Part shown: positions 19,203-28,767 of the stretch, one piece after another
Layout: every line of letters starts with the position of its first letter
Position numbering within the stretch: position 1 is the stretch's first letter
Assembly (NCBI RefSeq): GCF_030063185.1
Contig: NZ_JASISP010000007.1
Span: forward strand, 62,001-126,000
DNA from: Arthrobacter sp. H35-D1
GTDB taxonomy: Bacteria > Actinomycetota > Actinomycetes > Actinomycetales > Micrococcaceae
Direction of reading: 5' to 3'
Length of the DNA stretch: 64,000 nucleotides
The notes under the pieces: generated by a model
Database searches by the model: none
What the model saw: only the letters and a program-made list of their open reading frames with translations
What the model was told of the DNA's origin: nothing
Translations under genes and position numbers: made by a program

Positions 19203-20894
19203 TCACCCGCGTCCCCGGCCCGTGCGGTAGCGGCGGATGAGTTCGGTGGTGGAGCCGTCGTGGTCCATGGACGCCACGTGCTCCGCGGTGAGTTCCCCGG
19301 CGATGGTGTCCGCGAGCAGCTTGCCCAGTTCCACGCCCCACTGGTCAAAGGAGTCCACATCCCACACCACGCCTTCGGTGAAGACCTTGTGCTCGTACAG
19401 CGCAATCAGCGTGCCCAGGCTACGCGGGTCCAGCCGGTCAAGCAGCAGCGTGGTGGTGGGCTGGTTTCCTTTGCAGACGCGGTGCGGGATTTGTTCCTCG
19501 GGCGAGCCGGCGTCGCGCAGTTCCTGCTCGGAACGGCCAAAGGCCAGCCCCTCGGTTTGGGCGAACACGCTGGCGTTCAGCAGATCGTGCTGGTGCTCCA
19601 AATGGCTAAAGGGTTCGACGACGGCGATGAAGTCGCACGGGATCAGCTTGGTTCCCTGGTGGAGGAGTTGGTAGAACGCGTGCTGGCCATTGGTGCCCGG
19701 CTGGCCCCAAATGATCTGGCCGGTCTGGTAGTCCACCTGTGCACCGTCGAGGGTGACGTGCTTGCCGTTGCTTTCCATCTCCAGCTGCTGCAGGTACGCC
19801 GGCAGGTGGGAAAGGTAGTTGCTGTAGGGGAGCACGGCCTGGGATTGTGCACCCATAAAATTGTTGTACCAGACGGAGATCAGTCCCATCAGCGCCGGAA
19901 TATTGCGTTCCAGCGGCGTGGTGCGGAAGTGCTCGTCAACGTCGTGGAAACCACCCAGCATCTCGGTGAAGTTCTCCGGCCCGATCCCCACCATCAGGGA
20001 GAGCCCGACGGCGGAATCCACCGAGTACCGTCCGCCCACCCAATCCCAGAAGCCGAACATGTTCGCCGAATCGATGCCAAACTCCGTGACGCCTTCGGTG
20101 TTGGTGGACACAGCTACGAAGTGCCGGGCGACGGCGGAGGCGTCGCCGTCGAACGCGGCCAGCGTCCACTCGCGCGCGGTGGCGGCATTGGTGAGCGTCT
20201 CCAAGGTGCGCCAACTCTTTGAACTGACAATGAACAGTGTCTCGGCCGGGTCCAGGCCGTGGGTCGTTTCGGCAAATTCGGCACCGTCAATGTTGGAAAC
20301 GAACTCCAGCCGCAGGTCCCGGTCGGTGAACGGGTGCAGTGCCTGGTATGCCATCCGGGGGCCCAGGTCCGAGCCGCCGATGCCGATGTTGATGACGTTG
20401 CGGATTCGTTGGCCGGTGTGGCCCTTCCACTGCCCGCTGCGAACTGCGGTGGCGAAACCTGCCATCTTCTCCAGCACCTCGTGGACCTCGGGCACCACAT
20501 CGTGGCCGTCCAACTCGATAGTTGTTTGGCGCGAGGCACGCAAGGCGGTGTGCAGCACGGCGCGGTCTTCTGAGACGTTGATCTTTTCGCCGCTGAACAT
20601 GGCGTCAATCTTTTCCTTCAGGCCGCACTGTTCCGCCAGCTCCGCCAGCAGTGCCAGCGTTTCGGCGTTGATGCGGTTTTTGGCGAAGTCGGCGTACATC
20701 CCGAGGTCCTCGACGGCGAACGCGGAGGCGCGTTCCGGGTCGGAGTCAAAGAGTACGCGCAGCGTTGTCTCGCCCATCCGGTCGGCATGCTCCTCCAGCT
20801 TCCGCCACGCTGGAAGGTCCTTGCGGCTCCGCGGCTCGGCGCGTGATGCTGCGGGGCTGCCGTGCGTGCCGTTGTCCGGGGCTGGTGTCGACAT
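19203..20894 (-). CDS. pgi: Glucose-6-phosphate isomerase
   Basis: The 563-residue protein is full length. Family signatures are visible: [19 protein letters not shown], the second signature region [36 protein letters not shown], and [20 protein letters not shown] near the C-terminus with the catalytic glutamine and histidine region. The usual family reading in the second region is KTFTT; here it is KSWRT, an unusual variant. It converts glucose-6-phosphate and fructose-6-phosphate in the cytosol. It lies 30 bp after the HAD gene and 10 bp before the UDG gene, in an apparent operon headed by gnd. Confidence 0.95.
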   Translation of the reverse strand: MSTPAPDNGTHGSPAASRAEPRSRKDLPAWRKLEEHADRMGETTLRVLFDSDPERASAFAVEDLGMYADFAKNRINAETLALLAELAEQCGLKEKIDAMFSGEKINVSEDRAVLHTALRASRQTTIELDGHDVVPEVHEVLEKMAGFATAVRSGQWKGHTGQRIRNVINIGIGGSDLGPRMAYQALHPFTDRDLRLEFVSNIDGAEFAETTHGLDPAETLFIVSSKSWRTLETLTNAATAREWTLAAFDGDASAVARHFVAVSTNTEGVTEFGIDSANMFGFWDWVGGRYSVDSAVGLSLMVGIGPENFTEMLGGFHDVDEHFRTTPLERNIPALMGLISVWYNNFMGAQSQAVLPYSNYLSHLPAYLQQLEMESNGKHVTLDGAQVDYQTGQIIWGQPGTNGQHAFYQLLHQGTKLIPCDFIAVVEPFSHLEHQHDLLNASVFAQTEGLAFGRSEQELRDAGSPEEQIPHRVCKGNQPTTTLLLDRLDPRSLGTLIALYEHKVFTEGVVWDVDSFDQWGVELGKLLADTIAGELTAEHVASMDHDGSTTELIRRYRTGRGRG

Positions 20895-20924
20895 CGTTTT
20901 GCTCCTGATGATAGGGGGGTGTGA

Positions 20925-21599
20925 TTAAAATTCCGGGAATGGTTCGGTGAGGGATCGCAGCACGTGGTCGGCCTCGGCTGCCTGCAGATCCTCGGCTGCG
21001 TAGTGGCCCGTGGCAACCCCGACGGCGGTGGCGCCGGCTGCGCGGGCAGAATCGACGTCGTGCGGTGTGTCGCCGACGACGAACACCTCCCGGGGTGCCA
21101 AGGACCGGCCATGCAGCCGTGAGGCCTTGGCGATGGCGAGCCTTGTCACTTCCGTCCTGTCGGGGGAGTCCGAGCCATAGGCGCCGAAGACGAAGTACCG
21201 GTTGAGGTTGCCCGGTTCCATCTTCATCCGAGCAGCGCCCTCCATGGCACCGGAGATCACTCCCAGAATCACTCCCGCATCGGAAAGCCGGCCCAGCAGG
21301 TCCGTGGCACCGTCCAGCACCCGGTATCCGTCCGCGGTCCAGATGTCCTCGGAGAGGTGCCAGAGATACTTCGAGTACAGCCGGCTCATTTCCGCATGGC
21401 CGGGGTCCCGGCCCAGCACGGCCTTGAACGTTGCCCTGCCCACTTGGGGATCGGTCTCCCCGGCGGAGCTGTGTTCGCCTATGTCGGCGGACACCCCATG
21501 GAGTTGCTCAAAGGCCCAGGTCCAGCTCCGTGCCCCGGAGCCGCCTGTGTGCACCAGGGTTTCATCAATGTCGAACAGCACCGCTAGTGGTTGTGCCAT
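20925..21599 (-). CDS. HAD-superfamily phosphatase
   Basis: The 224-residue protein has HAD motif I (VLFDIDETLVHTGG, nucleophile and acid Asp), a helical cap, motif II serine in LGVISGAMEG, and motif IV GDTPHDVDSARAAGATAVGV. It resembles phosphoglycolate phosphatase-type enzymes (beta-phosphoglucomutase/PGP subfamily). Substrate cannot be read from sequence. Its place between gnd (18 bp upstream) and pgi (30 bp downstream) suggests a sugar-phosphate or phospho-acid side product of the pentose phosphate route. Confidence 0.88.
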   Translation of the reverse strand: MAQPLAVLFDIDETLVHTGGSGARSWTWAFEQLHGVSADIGEHSSAGETDPQVGRATFKAVLGRDPGHAEMSRLYSKYLWHLSEDIWTADGYRVLDGATDLLGRLSDAGVILGVISGAMEGAARMKMEPGNLNRYFVFGAYGSDSPDRTEVTRLAIAKASRLHGRSLAPREVFVVGDTPHDVDSARAAGATAVGVATGHYAAEDLQAAEADHVLRSLTEPFPEF

Positions 21600-21617
21600 G
21601 GTTGTGGACCCTCGTCT

Positions 21618-22637
21618 TCAGTCGGATGGTTTCTCGTCGTGCCCGCCGAACTGCTTGCGCATGGCGGACAATGCCCGGTCCGCGAACTCATCCAGATGGC
21701 GGGAGGAGAACCGCGAGTCCAGCGCCGCACCGAGGATGGGCGCCGGGACTCCCTCTTCAATGGCGGCAATGGCCGTCCAGCGTCCTTCGCCGGAGTCCGA
21801 AACCCGGCCGGCGTAGTCGGCCAAGTCCGGTGATTTGGCCAACGCAGCCGCATTCAAGTCGACCAGCCAGGAACCGATGACGCTGCCGCGCCGCCAGACC
21901 TCTGCCACTTCGGCAAGATCGATGTCGTAGCGGTAATACTCCGGGTTCTCCATGGGAGCGGTTTCGGCATCCCCTTGGTGCGTCTCCGAACCGATGTTGG
22001 CCTTGTGCAGGATGTTCAGGCCCTCCGCGATGGCGCCCATCATTCCGTATTCGATGCCGTTGTGGACCATTTTTACAAAGTGTCCGGCACCGGTGGGTCC
22101 GCAGTGCAGGTAGCCCTTCTCCGACGGCGCCACCTCTCCGTCGCGTCCCGGGGTGCGCTCGGCCGCCTCCACGCCGGGTGCCACGGACGCAAACACCGGT
22201 TCCACTTGGGCGAAGGCGTCGTCGTCTCCGCCAATCATCAGCGAATATCCTCGCTCCAGTCCCCACACCCCGCCGCTGGTCCCGCAGTCCAGCAGCCGGA
22301 TGCCGTGCTCGGCAAGCTTGCTCGCATGGCGGATGTCGTCGCGGTAATAGGAATTTCCACCATCAACAACGGTGTCGCCTGCATCCAGTGCACCGGCCAG
22401 CTGCTCGATCACGGAAGTGGTGATTTCCCCGGCAGGCACCATCACCCACACCGCCCGGGGTGCTGCCAGCCCCTGGACCAGCTCGTCCATCGAACCCACT
22501 CCGGTGATTCCTTCGCCCGAGAGGGCCTTGACGGCTTTGGGGTCGGGGTCGTAGGCGACGCATTCGTGCCCGTCGCGGGCCAGCCGTCGCACCAAGTTGG
22601 CCCCCATCCTGCCGAGACCGATCATTCCTATTTGCAT
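21618..22637 (-). CDS. gnd: 6-phosphogluconate dehydrogenase, decarboxylating (short GndA/YqeC type)
   Basis: The 339-residue protein begins with the Rossmann motif MIGLGRMGANLVRRLARDGH. It carries DGGNSYYRDD, the substrate signature LLDCGTSGGVWGLERGY, and GPTGAGHFVKMVHNGIEYGM with the catalytic lysine. The length matches the short, often NAD-preferring class rather than the 470-residue class. It oxidatively decarboxylates 6-phosphogluconate to ribulose-5-phosphate. It heads the gnd-HAD-pgi-UDG unit. No glucose-6-phosphate dehydrogenase gene is in the window. Confidence 0.93.
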   Translation of the reverse strand: MQIGMIGLGRMGANLVRRLARDGHECVAYDPDPKAVKALSGEGITGVGSMDELVQGLAAPRAVWVMVPAGEITTSVIEQLAGALDAGDTVVDGGNSYYRDDIRHASKLAEHGIRLLDCGTSGGVWGLERGYSLMIGGDDDAFAQVEPVFASVAPGVEAAERTPGRDGEVAPSEKGYLHCGPTGAGHFVKMVHNGIEYGMMGAIAEGLNILHKANIGSETHQGDAETAPMENPEYYRYDIDLAEVAEVWRRGSVIGSWLVDLNAAALAKSPDLADYAGRVSDSGEGRWTAIAAIEEGVPAPILGAALDSRFSSRHLDEFADRALSAMRKQFGGHDEKPSD

Positions 22638-22765
22638 TGCGCTTTTCCTTGCCTCTGCTCCTGGGCGGGTTCCAGGTGTGCTCGATCACGTCCGGCGCTG
22701 GATGGCAGTCTCCCCGGAGCCGGACTCTGCCGGTCAGGTCCCCGCCTCAACGTTCGTGCTTGCTT

Positions 22766-22783
22766 GACCGGAGGGCTCCGGTC
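22766..22783 (-). terminator. Hairpin after the acidic protein gene
   Basis: A perfect 8-bp inverted repeat (GACCGGAG at 22766-22773, CTCCGGTC at 22776-22783) begins 6 bases beyond the end of the acidic protein gene at 22790, ahead of gnd. The two-base spacing means the outer pairs form the stem in RNA. Confidence 0.6.
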
Positions 22784-22789
22784 CGTGCG

Positions 22790-23251
22790 TTAGCGCCCTG
22801 ATGCGTCGTCGTCGGATTCGGAGGAGAAGGAGTCACGGCCCGAGCGCGTGGGGCCGGCGTTGCCTTCGTCCAGCGGGGCGTCGGTTGAAGGTGCCTCCAA
22901 GGGGGATTCATCGGCGGGGTCCACGTGTGCTGCATCGGCGTCGGACTCGTCCATTTCGGCGTGCAACTGGTCCTCGGTTCCGCCCAAGGCCCCGGCACCG
23001 GGTTCACCGTCGCTTCCAGTCTCTTCGTCCTGCAGGAAGTTCCTGTCGGGCACACCCAAGCTGGCATCTGCATCCAGGGCTTCTGCGTCCGTCTCCTGTC
23101 CGCGGAGCGTGGGGTCCGGCGAACCTGGATTGTTGCTGTCTGCGGGAGGCATTTCATCCTCCGGGGCAGGGGACCCGTAGCCGGATTCTGCCGGTACGGA
23201 CTTTTGGTTCTTGTTGTCGGCCCGATCGTTGCTCGTCGCATCGTTGCTCAT
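22790..23251 (-). CDS. Acidic, low-complexity (probably disordered) protein
   Basis: The 153-residue product starts at ATG 23251 behind an AAGGAGAAG site. It is rich in Asp, Glu, Pro, Ser and Gly with almost no hydrophobic core, so it is predicted to be intrinsically disordered and strongly acidic. Segments such as EDQLHAEMDESDADAAHVDP are typical. Comparable small acidic proteins near stress genes occur in Arthrobacter relatives. It lies downstream of the YtxH-like gene (161 bp) on the same strand. A role in stress tolerance is a guess from context. Confidence 0.75.
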   Translation of the reverse strand: MSNDATSNDRADNKNQKSVPAESGYGSPAPEDEMPPADSNNPGSPDPTLRGQETDAEALDADASLGVPDRNFLQDEETGSDGEPGAGALGGTEDQLHAEMDESDADAAHVDPADESPLEAPSTDAPLDEGNAGPTRSGRDSFSSESDDDASGR

Positions 23252-23385
23252 GAACTTCTCCTTGATCGTTGTCACGCTACTTGGTGCCCGGGAAACGGGA
23301 AGTGGGAATAGGGAACTGCCGGGATGGTCGGAAAGTGGGTGCGGTTTCCGGCCGTCCGCGCTTTGGCCGCCGTCCATGCATTGGT

Positions 23386-23412
23386 CAATGCGCCTTGGCC
23401 AATGCGCCTTGG
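23386..23412. repeat. Two 13-bp direct repeats just after the YtxH-like gene
   Basis: CAATGCGCCTTGG occurs at 23386-23398 and 23400-23412, a 14-bp period, immediately adjoining the stop of the YtxH-like gene. A partial third unit (ATGCATTGG) precedes it. Function is unknown. Confidence 0.8.
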
Positions 23413-23826
23413 TTAAGTTGCCGGACCGGAAGGCAGGGCTCCGCCTTCGTCGGCCCAATCCTGGCCCACTTCACTGTTCAAGGCCGGGTCGGACTCCACA
23501 TCGGGGAGAGTATTCTGCCCGGCGGCCGTGGAAGGCTTGTCACGCGAGGCTCTGCGCCCCGATTCCGCACCGCTTGATTTTCCCGACTCGGACGTGTCGT
23601 CGGCGGATTGGCCGCCACCGGACACCTTGTCCACCAAACGGGAGCCCAGCTCCTTCGCTTCGTCCTTGATGGAGCCTTCCAAGTTCTGGACGGTCTCCTG
23701 AACGGTGTCCATCTCCCAGACGGCCCGCGCATTCTTCTTCAGGCTCTCATAGCCGCGGCGTCCCACGCGGGTGCCCACCACGTATCCAACGGCCAGACCT
23801 GCTACGAAGGCTAATTTTGCTTTCAT
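23413..23826 (-). CDS. YtxH-like single-pass membrane-anchored stress protein
   Basis: The 137-residue product from ATG 23826 has a GCAAGGAG site about 7 bases upstream. It opens with MKAKLAFVAGLAVGYVVGTR, a glycine-rich membrane helix followed by GRRGYESLKK, the typical start of YtxH-domain proteins. A helical stretch with EMDTVQETVQNLEGSIKDEA follows, then a disordered Ser/Gly/Asp tail. Family members are general-stress envelope proteins of unknown mechanism. It is followed by the acidic protein gene. Confidence 0.8.
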   Translation of the reverse strand: MKAKLAFVAGLAVGYVVGTRVGRRGYESLKKNARAVWEMDTVQETVQNLEGSIKDEAKELGSRLVDKVSGGGQSADDTSESGKSSGAESGRRASRDKPSTAAGQNTLPDVESDPALNSEVGQDWADEGGALPSGPAT

Positions 23827-24206
23827 CAATGACTCCTTGCCTGAACGTTTTCCGTGCTTCTGCATTGTGCTCTTGCAGGATCGCCGCGGAAGCAAGGACG
23901 CCCGCTGGCACTGTCGCTTCCGCATAAAAGGCGGTTCCTGCTCTCACTGTAACCACGGACGCACCGTTGCGAAACCCCGCCACGCTGATGCTTCTCCATT
24001 GCTCCATCCCTCCCGGTGCCTCGGCCGTCCAGTATCAGCGCGGCAGGGGTGCGGCTGTGCAGGCTTCACTGCTGGATCAACGTGCACCGCAGTGGCGCTC
24101 CAAGCCAACAGGGCACGCAGCATGGCCGCATGGACTCTGAATGGTGCAGCACGATGAATCCCGCCAAAACTTTGTTCTTGGCGTGTTAGCCACACAAGGC
24201 TCCGGC
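23827..24206. other. Non-coding stretch between YtxH-like gene and GAF-ANTAR gene
   Basis: No supported gene is seen; the short open frames here lack recognisable sequence and start sites. The promoter for the YtxH-like gene should lie around 23850-23950. The 3' region of the ANTAR gene lies at the right end. Confidence 0.5.
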
Positions 24207-24929
24207 TCAGTGGTTGAGGAGCGCCTGCGCATCGATGGTTCCGTTGATGACCGAGGCGGCGACTGCACTCAATCCGAGGCCATTTGTGCGAGCATGCGAA
24301 CGCATCAGCCTGAACGCCTCCGTCACGTCCAAACTGGTTCTTCCGGCCAACACCCCTTTTGCCTGTTCAATCAAGACCCTGCTATTGAGCGCACTTTGAA
24401 GTTGCTCGGCCAGCACCGATTGCTCTCTTACGGAGCGTTCCTGCAACAATCCAATGGTGGCGACATCGGCCAAGGCTTGCGCCAAGGTTATGTCGGCTTG
24501 AGTCAACGGGACGCGGGCGGTGCAGAACAGGTTAAGTGCACCAATTACTTCGTCTCGCAACCGCAGGGGAAGGGCATGTGAATAACTGAATCCGGCGGCG
24601 CAGGCAGCCGCCGCAAAACGTGGCCACTTGACCTGCTCGCATTCAAGATCGATGTTGACGATCGCGTTGCCCGTGCTGAAACTGTCTAAGCAGGGGCCCT
24701 GGTCATGCTGAAGCTGAAAGAGTTCAAGGGTCTGCGCACGATCATCCGAAGTGGCCATTATTGTCAGGGCACCGCGTTGATTGGCGAGCATCAATCCAGC
24801 CGCGTCAACTTCCAGCAGCTCCACGCTGCGCACCGTGACGTTGTGCAGAAAATCAACAACATCGAAGTCCTTGACAAGTGTGTCAGCCAGCTCAACGAAT
24901 ACTTCGCCCAAATGCCCCAAGCGTGTCAT
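24207..24929 (-). CDS. GAF and ANTAR domain RNA-binding antitermination regulator
   Basis: From ATG 24929 (GAAAGGG site upstream) the protein has 240 residues; an in-frame ATG at 25001 would add 24. The start MTRLGHLGEVFVELADTLVK matches the usual N-terminus of these proteins. The GAF domain follows (FDVVDFLHNVTVRSVELLEV, MLANQRGALTIMATSDDRAQ, QGPCLDSFSTG). The C-terminal ANTAR helices are SRVLIEQAKGVLAGRTSLDV and FRLMRSHARTNGLGLSAVA. ANTAR proteins bind paired stem-loops in leaders to prevent termination. The GAF domain likely senses a small ligand. Target genes are unknown. Confidence 0.9.
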   Translation of the reverse strand: MTRLGHLGEVFVELADTLVKDFDVVDFLHNVTVRSVELLEVDAAGLMLANQRGALTIMATSDDRAQTLELFQLQHDQGPCLDSFSTGNAIVNIDLECEQVKWPRFAAAACAAGFSYSHALPLRLRDEVIGALNLFCTARVPLTQADITLAQALADVATIGLLQERSVREQSVLAEQLQSALNSRVLIEQAKGVLAGRTSLDVTEAFRLMRSHARTNGLGLSAVAASVINGTIDAQALLNH

Positions 24930-25706
24930 GGCAAATACCCTTTCAATCACCGTCGGCAGTCTCGATTGTTCAATCCTTGGTGTTTGCGTGGCCTCCGTCA
25001 ATCAACGGCATCGAAATTGCCAAGATCGCGTTGGCAGAACACGCCGTCTCGACACGGAGGAGTCGATGCATGGTGGTCCGTCGAGACTGGAATCTGAAGC
25101 AGGCGCCAGCAGCTCTGCAAGAATCCGGATTGCCCGCCTGCCGACATCTCAACCCTTTCTGGTGAGAGGCGAAACCCCACCGCGACGATTCGATCCCGTG
25201 TCCCCACACGGCGCCCACCTGGCCGACAAGCGCTTGACTTGGGTGAAAATTCCCCAAGGGCGACTACCGCAATGAGCATACCGCCAACAGCAACTGGCAC
25301 AGCCCCCTCAATAAGAACGAAGTGCATGTTTACCCGGCCCGCCGACGGGACTAAAGTAATTAAGTAGGCGCTCCAAATAGCGCCCCTGCCCTGGACCCGG
25401 CGGTGTCTTGCTGCACACTAGTGGTGGGGACCGATCCCATGGATCAAACGTCAGACATGCTTGCTCAAGGAGCGATGACAGCTCCGGTGGCACCATCTCC
25501 GTTGTCGGGTTGCGCGGCCAGCCACGTCTTACACCCGACCCTCGGGGATGAACACTCCCAGCCCCTGCACGATGCCCATGGCTGGGTTCGGACCCCCTCA
25601 AACGGCCCATTGGCATCATCACGCGAAGCCTGCGCAAACGCGTTCCGCGGACGTCCATCTTCCCTGCTGTCTGGGTCCGTTTCGATCCTGTGTGAAGGAG
25701 AGCAAC
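24930..25706. other. 777-bp region without a supported gene, left of the DUF3040 gene
   Basis: Open frames on both strands lack family features and ribosome binding sites, so none is called. A small hairpin GGCGCT-N6-AGCGCC occurs at 25367-25384. A GGGACTAAAGT element at 25347-25357 resembles one half of a DosR-type box but has no second half. The GAAGGAGAG site at 25693-25701 belongs to the DUF3040 gene. The region may be a decayed gene. Confidence 0.45.
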
Positions 25707-26060
25707 ATGTCACTGTCGGAGCATGAGAAGAGGGTTCTGGATGAGCTGGGAAGGCAGCTTGATGCCGAGGATCCAAAGTTTGCGAGGTCGCTGGGTCCCC
25801 GCCCCGTCCATGCCCGGCCCACAAGGCGGATGAGTTGGGGCGTGCTGCTGGCGCTGGCAGGGGTGGTTCTTCTCCTGTTCGGGGTGGGCCTGGAAGCCGT
25901 CCCCTTGGGAGTGGCAGGTTTCCTCATCATGATTGGCGGGGCGTACTACGCAGGGAGCACAGGGAAGCCCTCAGCCGGAACCGTGCCACAGGGCCGGTTT
26001 TTCACCGCTTTCAGCAACGTTCGCAAAGGACACCGGGACAAGAAACGGCAAGACCACTAA
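25707..26060 (+). CDS. DUF3040 family small membrane protein
   Basis: ATG 25707 follows a perfect GAAGGAGAG site. The 117-residue product starts MSLSEHEKRVLDELGRQLDA, the hallmark of DUF3040, then has a basic segment and two adjacent membrane helices at about residues 42-60 and 64-83, with a basic cytoplasmic tail. DUF3040 proteins are widespread in actinobacteria and of unknown function. It is convergent with sdhB, 20 bp away. Confidence 0.9.
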   Translation: MSLSEHEKRVLDELGRQLDAEDPKFARSLGPRPVHARPTRRMSWGVLLALAGVVLLLFGVGLEAVPLGVAGFLIMIGGAYYAGSTGKPSAGTVPQGRFFTAFSNVRKGHRDKKRQDH

Positions 26061-26080
26061 CCTCGCCCCCGCGGTGTGTT

Positions 26081-26830
26081 TTAGTCCTGCTTGCGGGGCA
26101 ATGCGGATAGCACGTCGGCGTTGAGGAATGAGATCATGTCCAGCGGGATTCCGACAGGGCAAACGGCCGTGCATTCGCCGATCTGCGTGCAACCGCCGAA
26201 GCCCTCGGCATCGTGCTGGTTGACCATGGCCAGTGCCCGCTCGTGGCGTTCTGTCTGGCCTTGTGGGAGAACGCCCAGGTGGTTTGCCTTGGCACCGGTG
26301 AAGAGCATCCCCGAGCCATTGGGGCAGGCGGCGATGCACGCTCCGCAGCCGATGCAGACGGCGGCGTCGAAGGCGCGGTCGGCGTCTTTCTTGGGCACGA
26401 GTGTTGCCGCGGCATCCGGCGCCGATCCTGTCGGGGCGCTGATGTAGCCGCCCGCCTGGATGATCCTGTCCATGGCGCTTCGATCCACCACGAGGTCCCG
26501 GAGGATGGGGAAGGCTTGGGAACGCCAGGGCTCGACGTCGATGGTGTCGCCGTCGTTGAAGTGGCGCATGTACAGCTGGCAGGTGGTGGTGAGAGCCTCG
26601 GGGCCGTGGGCGATGCCGTTGATGACAAGGCTGCACATGCCGCAGATGCCTTCGCGGCAGTCGTGGTCAAAGGCGACGGGATCATCCCCGACGGCGGTGA
26701 GCTGGTCGTTGAGGACGTCGAGCATTTCCAAAAAGGACATGTCCGGTGAGATCCCGTCCACGCCGTAACTGACCATCCGGCCGGCTGCGGCTCGGTCGTG
26801 TTGGCGCCAGATGCGCACGGTGATGTTCAT
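26081..26830 (-). CDS. sdhB: Succinate dehydrogenase / fumarate reductase iron-sulfur subunit
   Basis: From ATG 26830 the protein has 249 residues. It carries the [2Fe-2S] cysteines in [11 protein letters not shown] with a further cysteine in TTTCQLYM, and the ferredoxin-like cluster motifs [16 protein letters not shown] and [16 protein letters not shown] for the [4Fe-4S] and [3Fe-4S] centres. It passes electrons from the flavoprotein to the membrane cytochrome. The start overlaps the sdhA stop by four bases. It is the last gene of sdhCAB. Confidence 0.95.
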   Translation of the reverse strand: MNITVRIWRQHDRAAAGRMVSYGVDGISPDMSFLEMLDVLNDQLTAVGDDPVAFDHDCREGICGMCSLVINGIAHGPEALTTTCQLYMRHFNDGDTIDVEPWRSQAFPILRDLVVDRSAMDRIIQAGGYISAPTGSAPDAAATLVPKKDADRAFDAAVCIGCGACIAACPNGSGMLFTGAKANHLGVLPQGQTERHERALAMVNQHDAEGFGGCTQIGECTAVCPVGIPLDMISFLNADVLSALPRKQD

Positions 26831-28767
26831 TTGTAGCTCCTCTGGGCCAGCTCGACGTTGTGGTACTCCAGGTTCTCCTTGCGCAGCCGTGGAGGGGAGT
26901 CCTCGCCGGTGAATTCCCACGCTGCGACGTAGGCGAACTCAGCGTCGTCCCGCAACGCCTCGCCGTCGTCCGTTTGGCTTTCCGTGCGGAAGTGGCTGCC
27001 GCAGGATTCCGCCCGGTGAAGTGCATCGATGCACATGAGCTCGGCCAGTTCGAAGAAGTCGCCAACGCGGCCGGCCCTTTCCAGGGTCTGGTTCAGCTCC
27101 TCGTTCACACCCGTGACCTTGACGTCCGTCCAAAACTCTTCCTTGAGCGCGCGGATCAGACCAACGGCATGCTCAAGGCCCTCGGCGTTGCGTTCCATCC
27201 CGCAGTACTCCCACACGATGGCCCCAAGCTCCTTGTGGAACGAATCAACGGTCCTGCTGCCGTTGATGGAGAGGAAGCGCTCGAGGCGTCCGCGGACCGT
27301 GTCCAGCGCTTTCACTGCCTCCGGGTGGGAAGAGTCGGCGGCGGCTACCGGGTTTTTGGCCAAGTAGTCGTTGATGGTGTTGGGCAGAATGAAGTAGCCG
27401 TCAGCCAAGCCCTGCATCAGCGCGCTGGCGCCGAGCCTGTTGGCGCCGTGGTCGGAGTAGTTGGCCTCGCCGATGACGAACAACCCGGGGATGGAGCTCT
27501 CCAAATCGTAGTCGACCCACAACCCACCCATCGTGTAGTGCACGGCCGGGTAGATGCGCATCGGCACGCGGTACGGGTCCTCGTCGGTGATCTTTTGGTA
27601 CATGTCCAGGAGGTTGCCGTATTTCTCCTCGATCGCGTCCCTGCCCAGCCGGGCGATGGCGTCCGCCAAGTCGAGGTACACACCACGCCCGCCCGGTCCC
27701 ACCCCATGGCCGGAGTCGCACTGGTTCTTGGCAGCACGCGAGGCGACATCCCGGGGGACGAGGTTGCCGAAGGCCGGATATTGGCGCTCGAGGTAGTAAT
27801 CCCGCTCGGCGGCGGGAATGTCCCCGGGTGCACGGGTGTCCCCGGCCTTCACCGGCACCCAGATGCGCCCGTCATTGCGCAACGATTCGCTCATCAGCGT
27901 CAACTTTGACTGGTGTTCGCCGCTTACCGGAATGCACGTCGGGTGAATCTGCGTAAAACACGGATTGGCGAACAATGCGCCCTTGCGGTGTGCCCTCCAC
28001 GTGGCACTGGTGTTGCACCCCATGGCATTGGTGGAGAGGTAATAGACATTGGAGTAGCCTCCGGTGGCAAGCACGACGGCGTCGGCCAGGTGAGTCTCCA
28101 GCGTTCCGGACACCAAATCCCGAACCACAACGCCCCTCGCCTTGCCGTTGATGACGATGAGTTCGAGCATCTCGTGCCGGGTGTTTACTTCCACGGTTCC
28201 GGCGTTGACCTGGCGTTCGAGGGCCTGATAGGCGCCAAGCAGCAGCTGTTGGCCCGTCTGGCCGCGGGCATAGAACGTCCTGGACACCTGAACCCCGCCA
28301 AAGGATCGCGTGTCAAGCAGCCCGCCGTAGTCGCGGGCGAAGGGCACCCCTTGGGCAACGCACTGGTCGATGATCGATGAACTGACCTCTGCGAGCCGGT
28401 AGACGTTGGACTCCCTGGACCGGTAGTCGCCGCCCTTGACGGTGTCGTAGAAGAGACGGCGGATGCTGTCGCCGTCATTGCGATAGTTTTTGGCTGCATT
28501 GATCCCACCTTGGGCTGCAATGCTGTGGGCACGCCGGGGGCTGTCCTGGTAGCAGAAGCTCTTGACGTGGTAGCCGGCCTCGCCCAAGGTTGCTGCCGCC
28601 GAGGCGCCTGCCAGCCCGGTGCCGACCATGATGACGGAGAGCTTGCGCCGGTTGGCAGGGTTGATCAGCTTGGCACCAAAACGGCGGGCCTCCCACTGGT
28701 CTTGGAGAGGGCCGGCGGGAGCCTTCGCATCTTGAATCGGTTCTCCCACCGTGAACAATTGCTCCAT
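26827..28767 (-). CDS. sdhA: Succinate dehydrogenase / fumarate reductase flavoprotein subunit
   Basis: From ATG 28767 the product has 646 residues. The FAD-binding start is [20 protein letters not shown]. The covalent-flavin histidine lies in [18 protein letters not shown], and the active-site region includes [20 protein letters not shown] and [20 protein letters not shown]. These forms are typical of the type B (non-classical) enzyme. ATG 28779 is an alternative start. The chosen start shares one base with the sdhC stop. The open frame extends upstream to 29268 only as the shadow of sdhC. Confidence 0.95.
   Translation of the reverse strand: MEQLFTVGEPIQDAKAPAGPLQDQWEARRFGAKLINPANRRKLSVIMVGTGLAGASAAATLGEAGYHVKSFCYQDSPRRAHSIAAQGGINAAKNYRNDGDSIRRLFYDTVKGGDYRSRESNVYRLAEVSSSIIDQCVAQGVPFARDYGGLLDTRSFGGVQVSRTFYARGQTGQQLLLGAYQALERQVNAGTVEVNTRHEMLELIVINGKARGVVVRDLVSGTLETHLADAVVLATGGYSNVYYLSTNAMGCNTSATWRAHRKGALFANPCFTQIHPTCIPVSGEHQSKLTLMSESLRNDGRIWVPVKAGDTRAPGDIPAAERDYYLERQYPAFGNLVPRDVASRAAKNQCDSGHGVGPGGRGVYLDLADAIARLGRDAIEEKYGNLLDMYQKITDEDPYRVPMRIYPAVHYTMGGLWVDYDLESSIPGLFVIGEANYSDHGANRLGASALMQGLADGYFILPNTINDYLAKNPVAAADSSHPEAVKALDTVRGRLERFLSINGSRTVDSFHKELGAIVWEYCGMERNAEGLEHAVGLIRALKEEFWTDVKVTGVNEELNQTLERAGRVGDFFELAELMCIDALHRAESCGSHFRTESQTDDGEALRDDAEFAYVAAWEFTGEDSPPRLRKENLEYHNVELAQRSYK

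Noticed and set aside
25347-25357. GGGACTAAAGT as a DosR-type dormancy box, prompted by nearby universal stress and phosphoketolase genes
   Set aside because: The second half-site is missing, no gene start lies at the right distance, and the stress gene promoters did not show the same box.
25367-25384. Hexaloop hairpin as an ANTAR-target RNA
   Set aside because: ANTAR targets have two hairpins with A at loop position 1 and G at position 4; the CCAAAT loop does not fit and only one hairpin is present.
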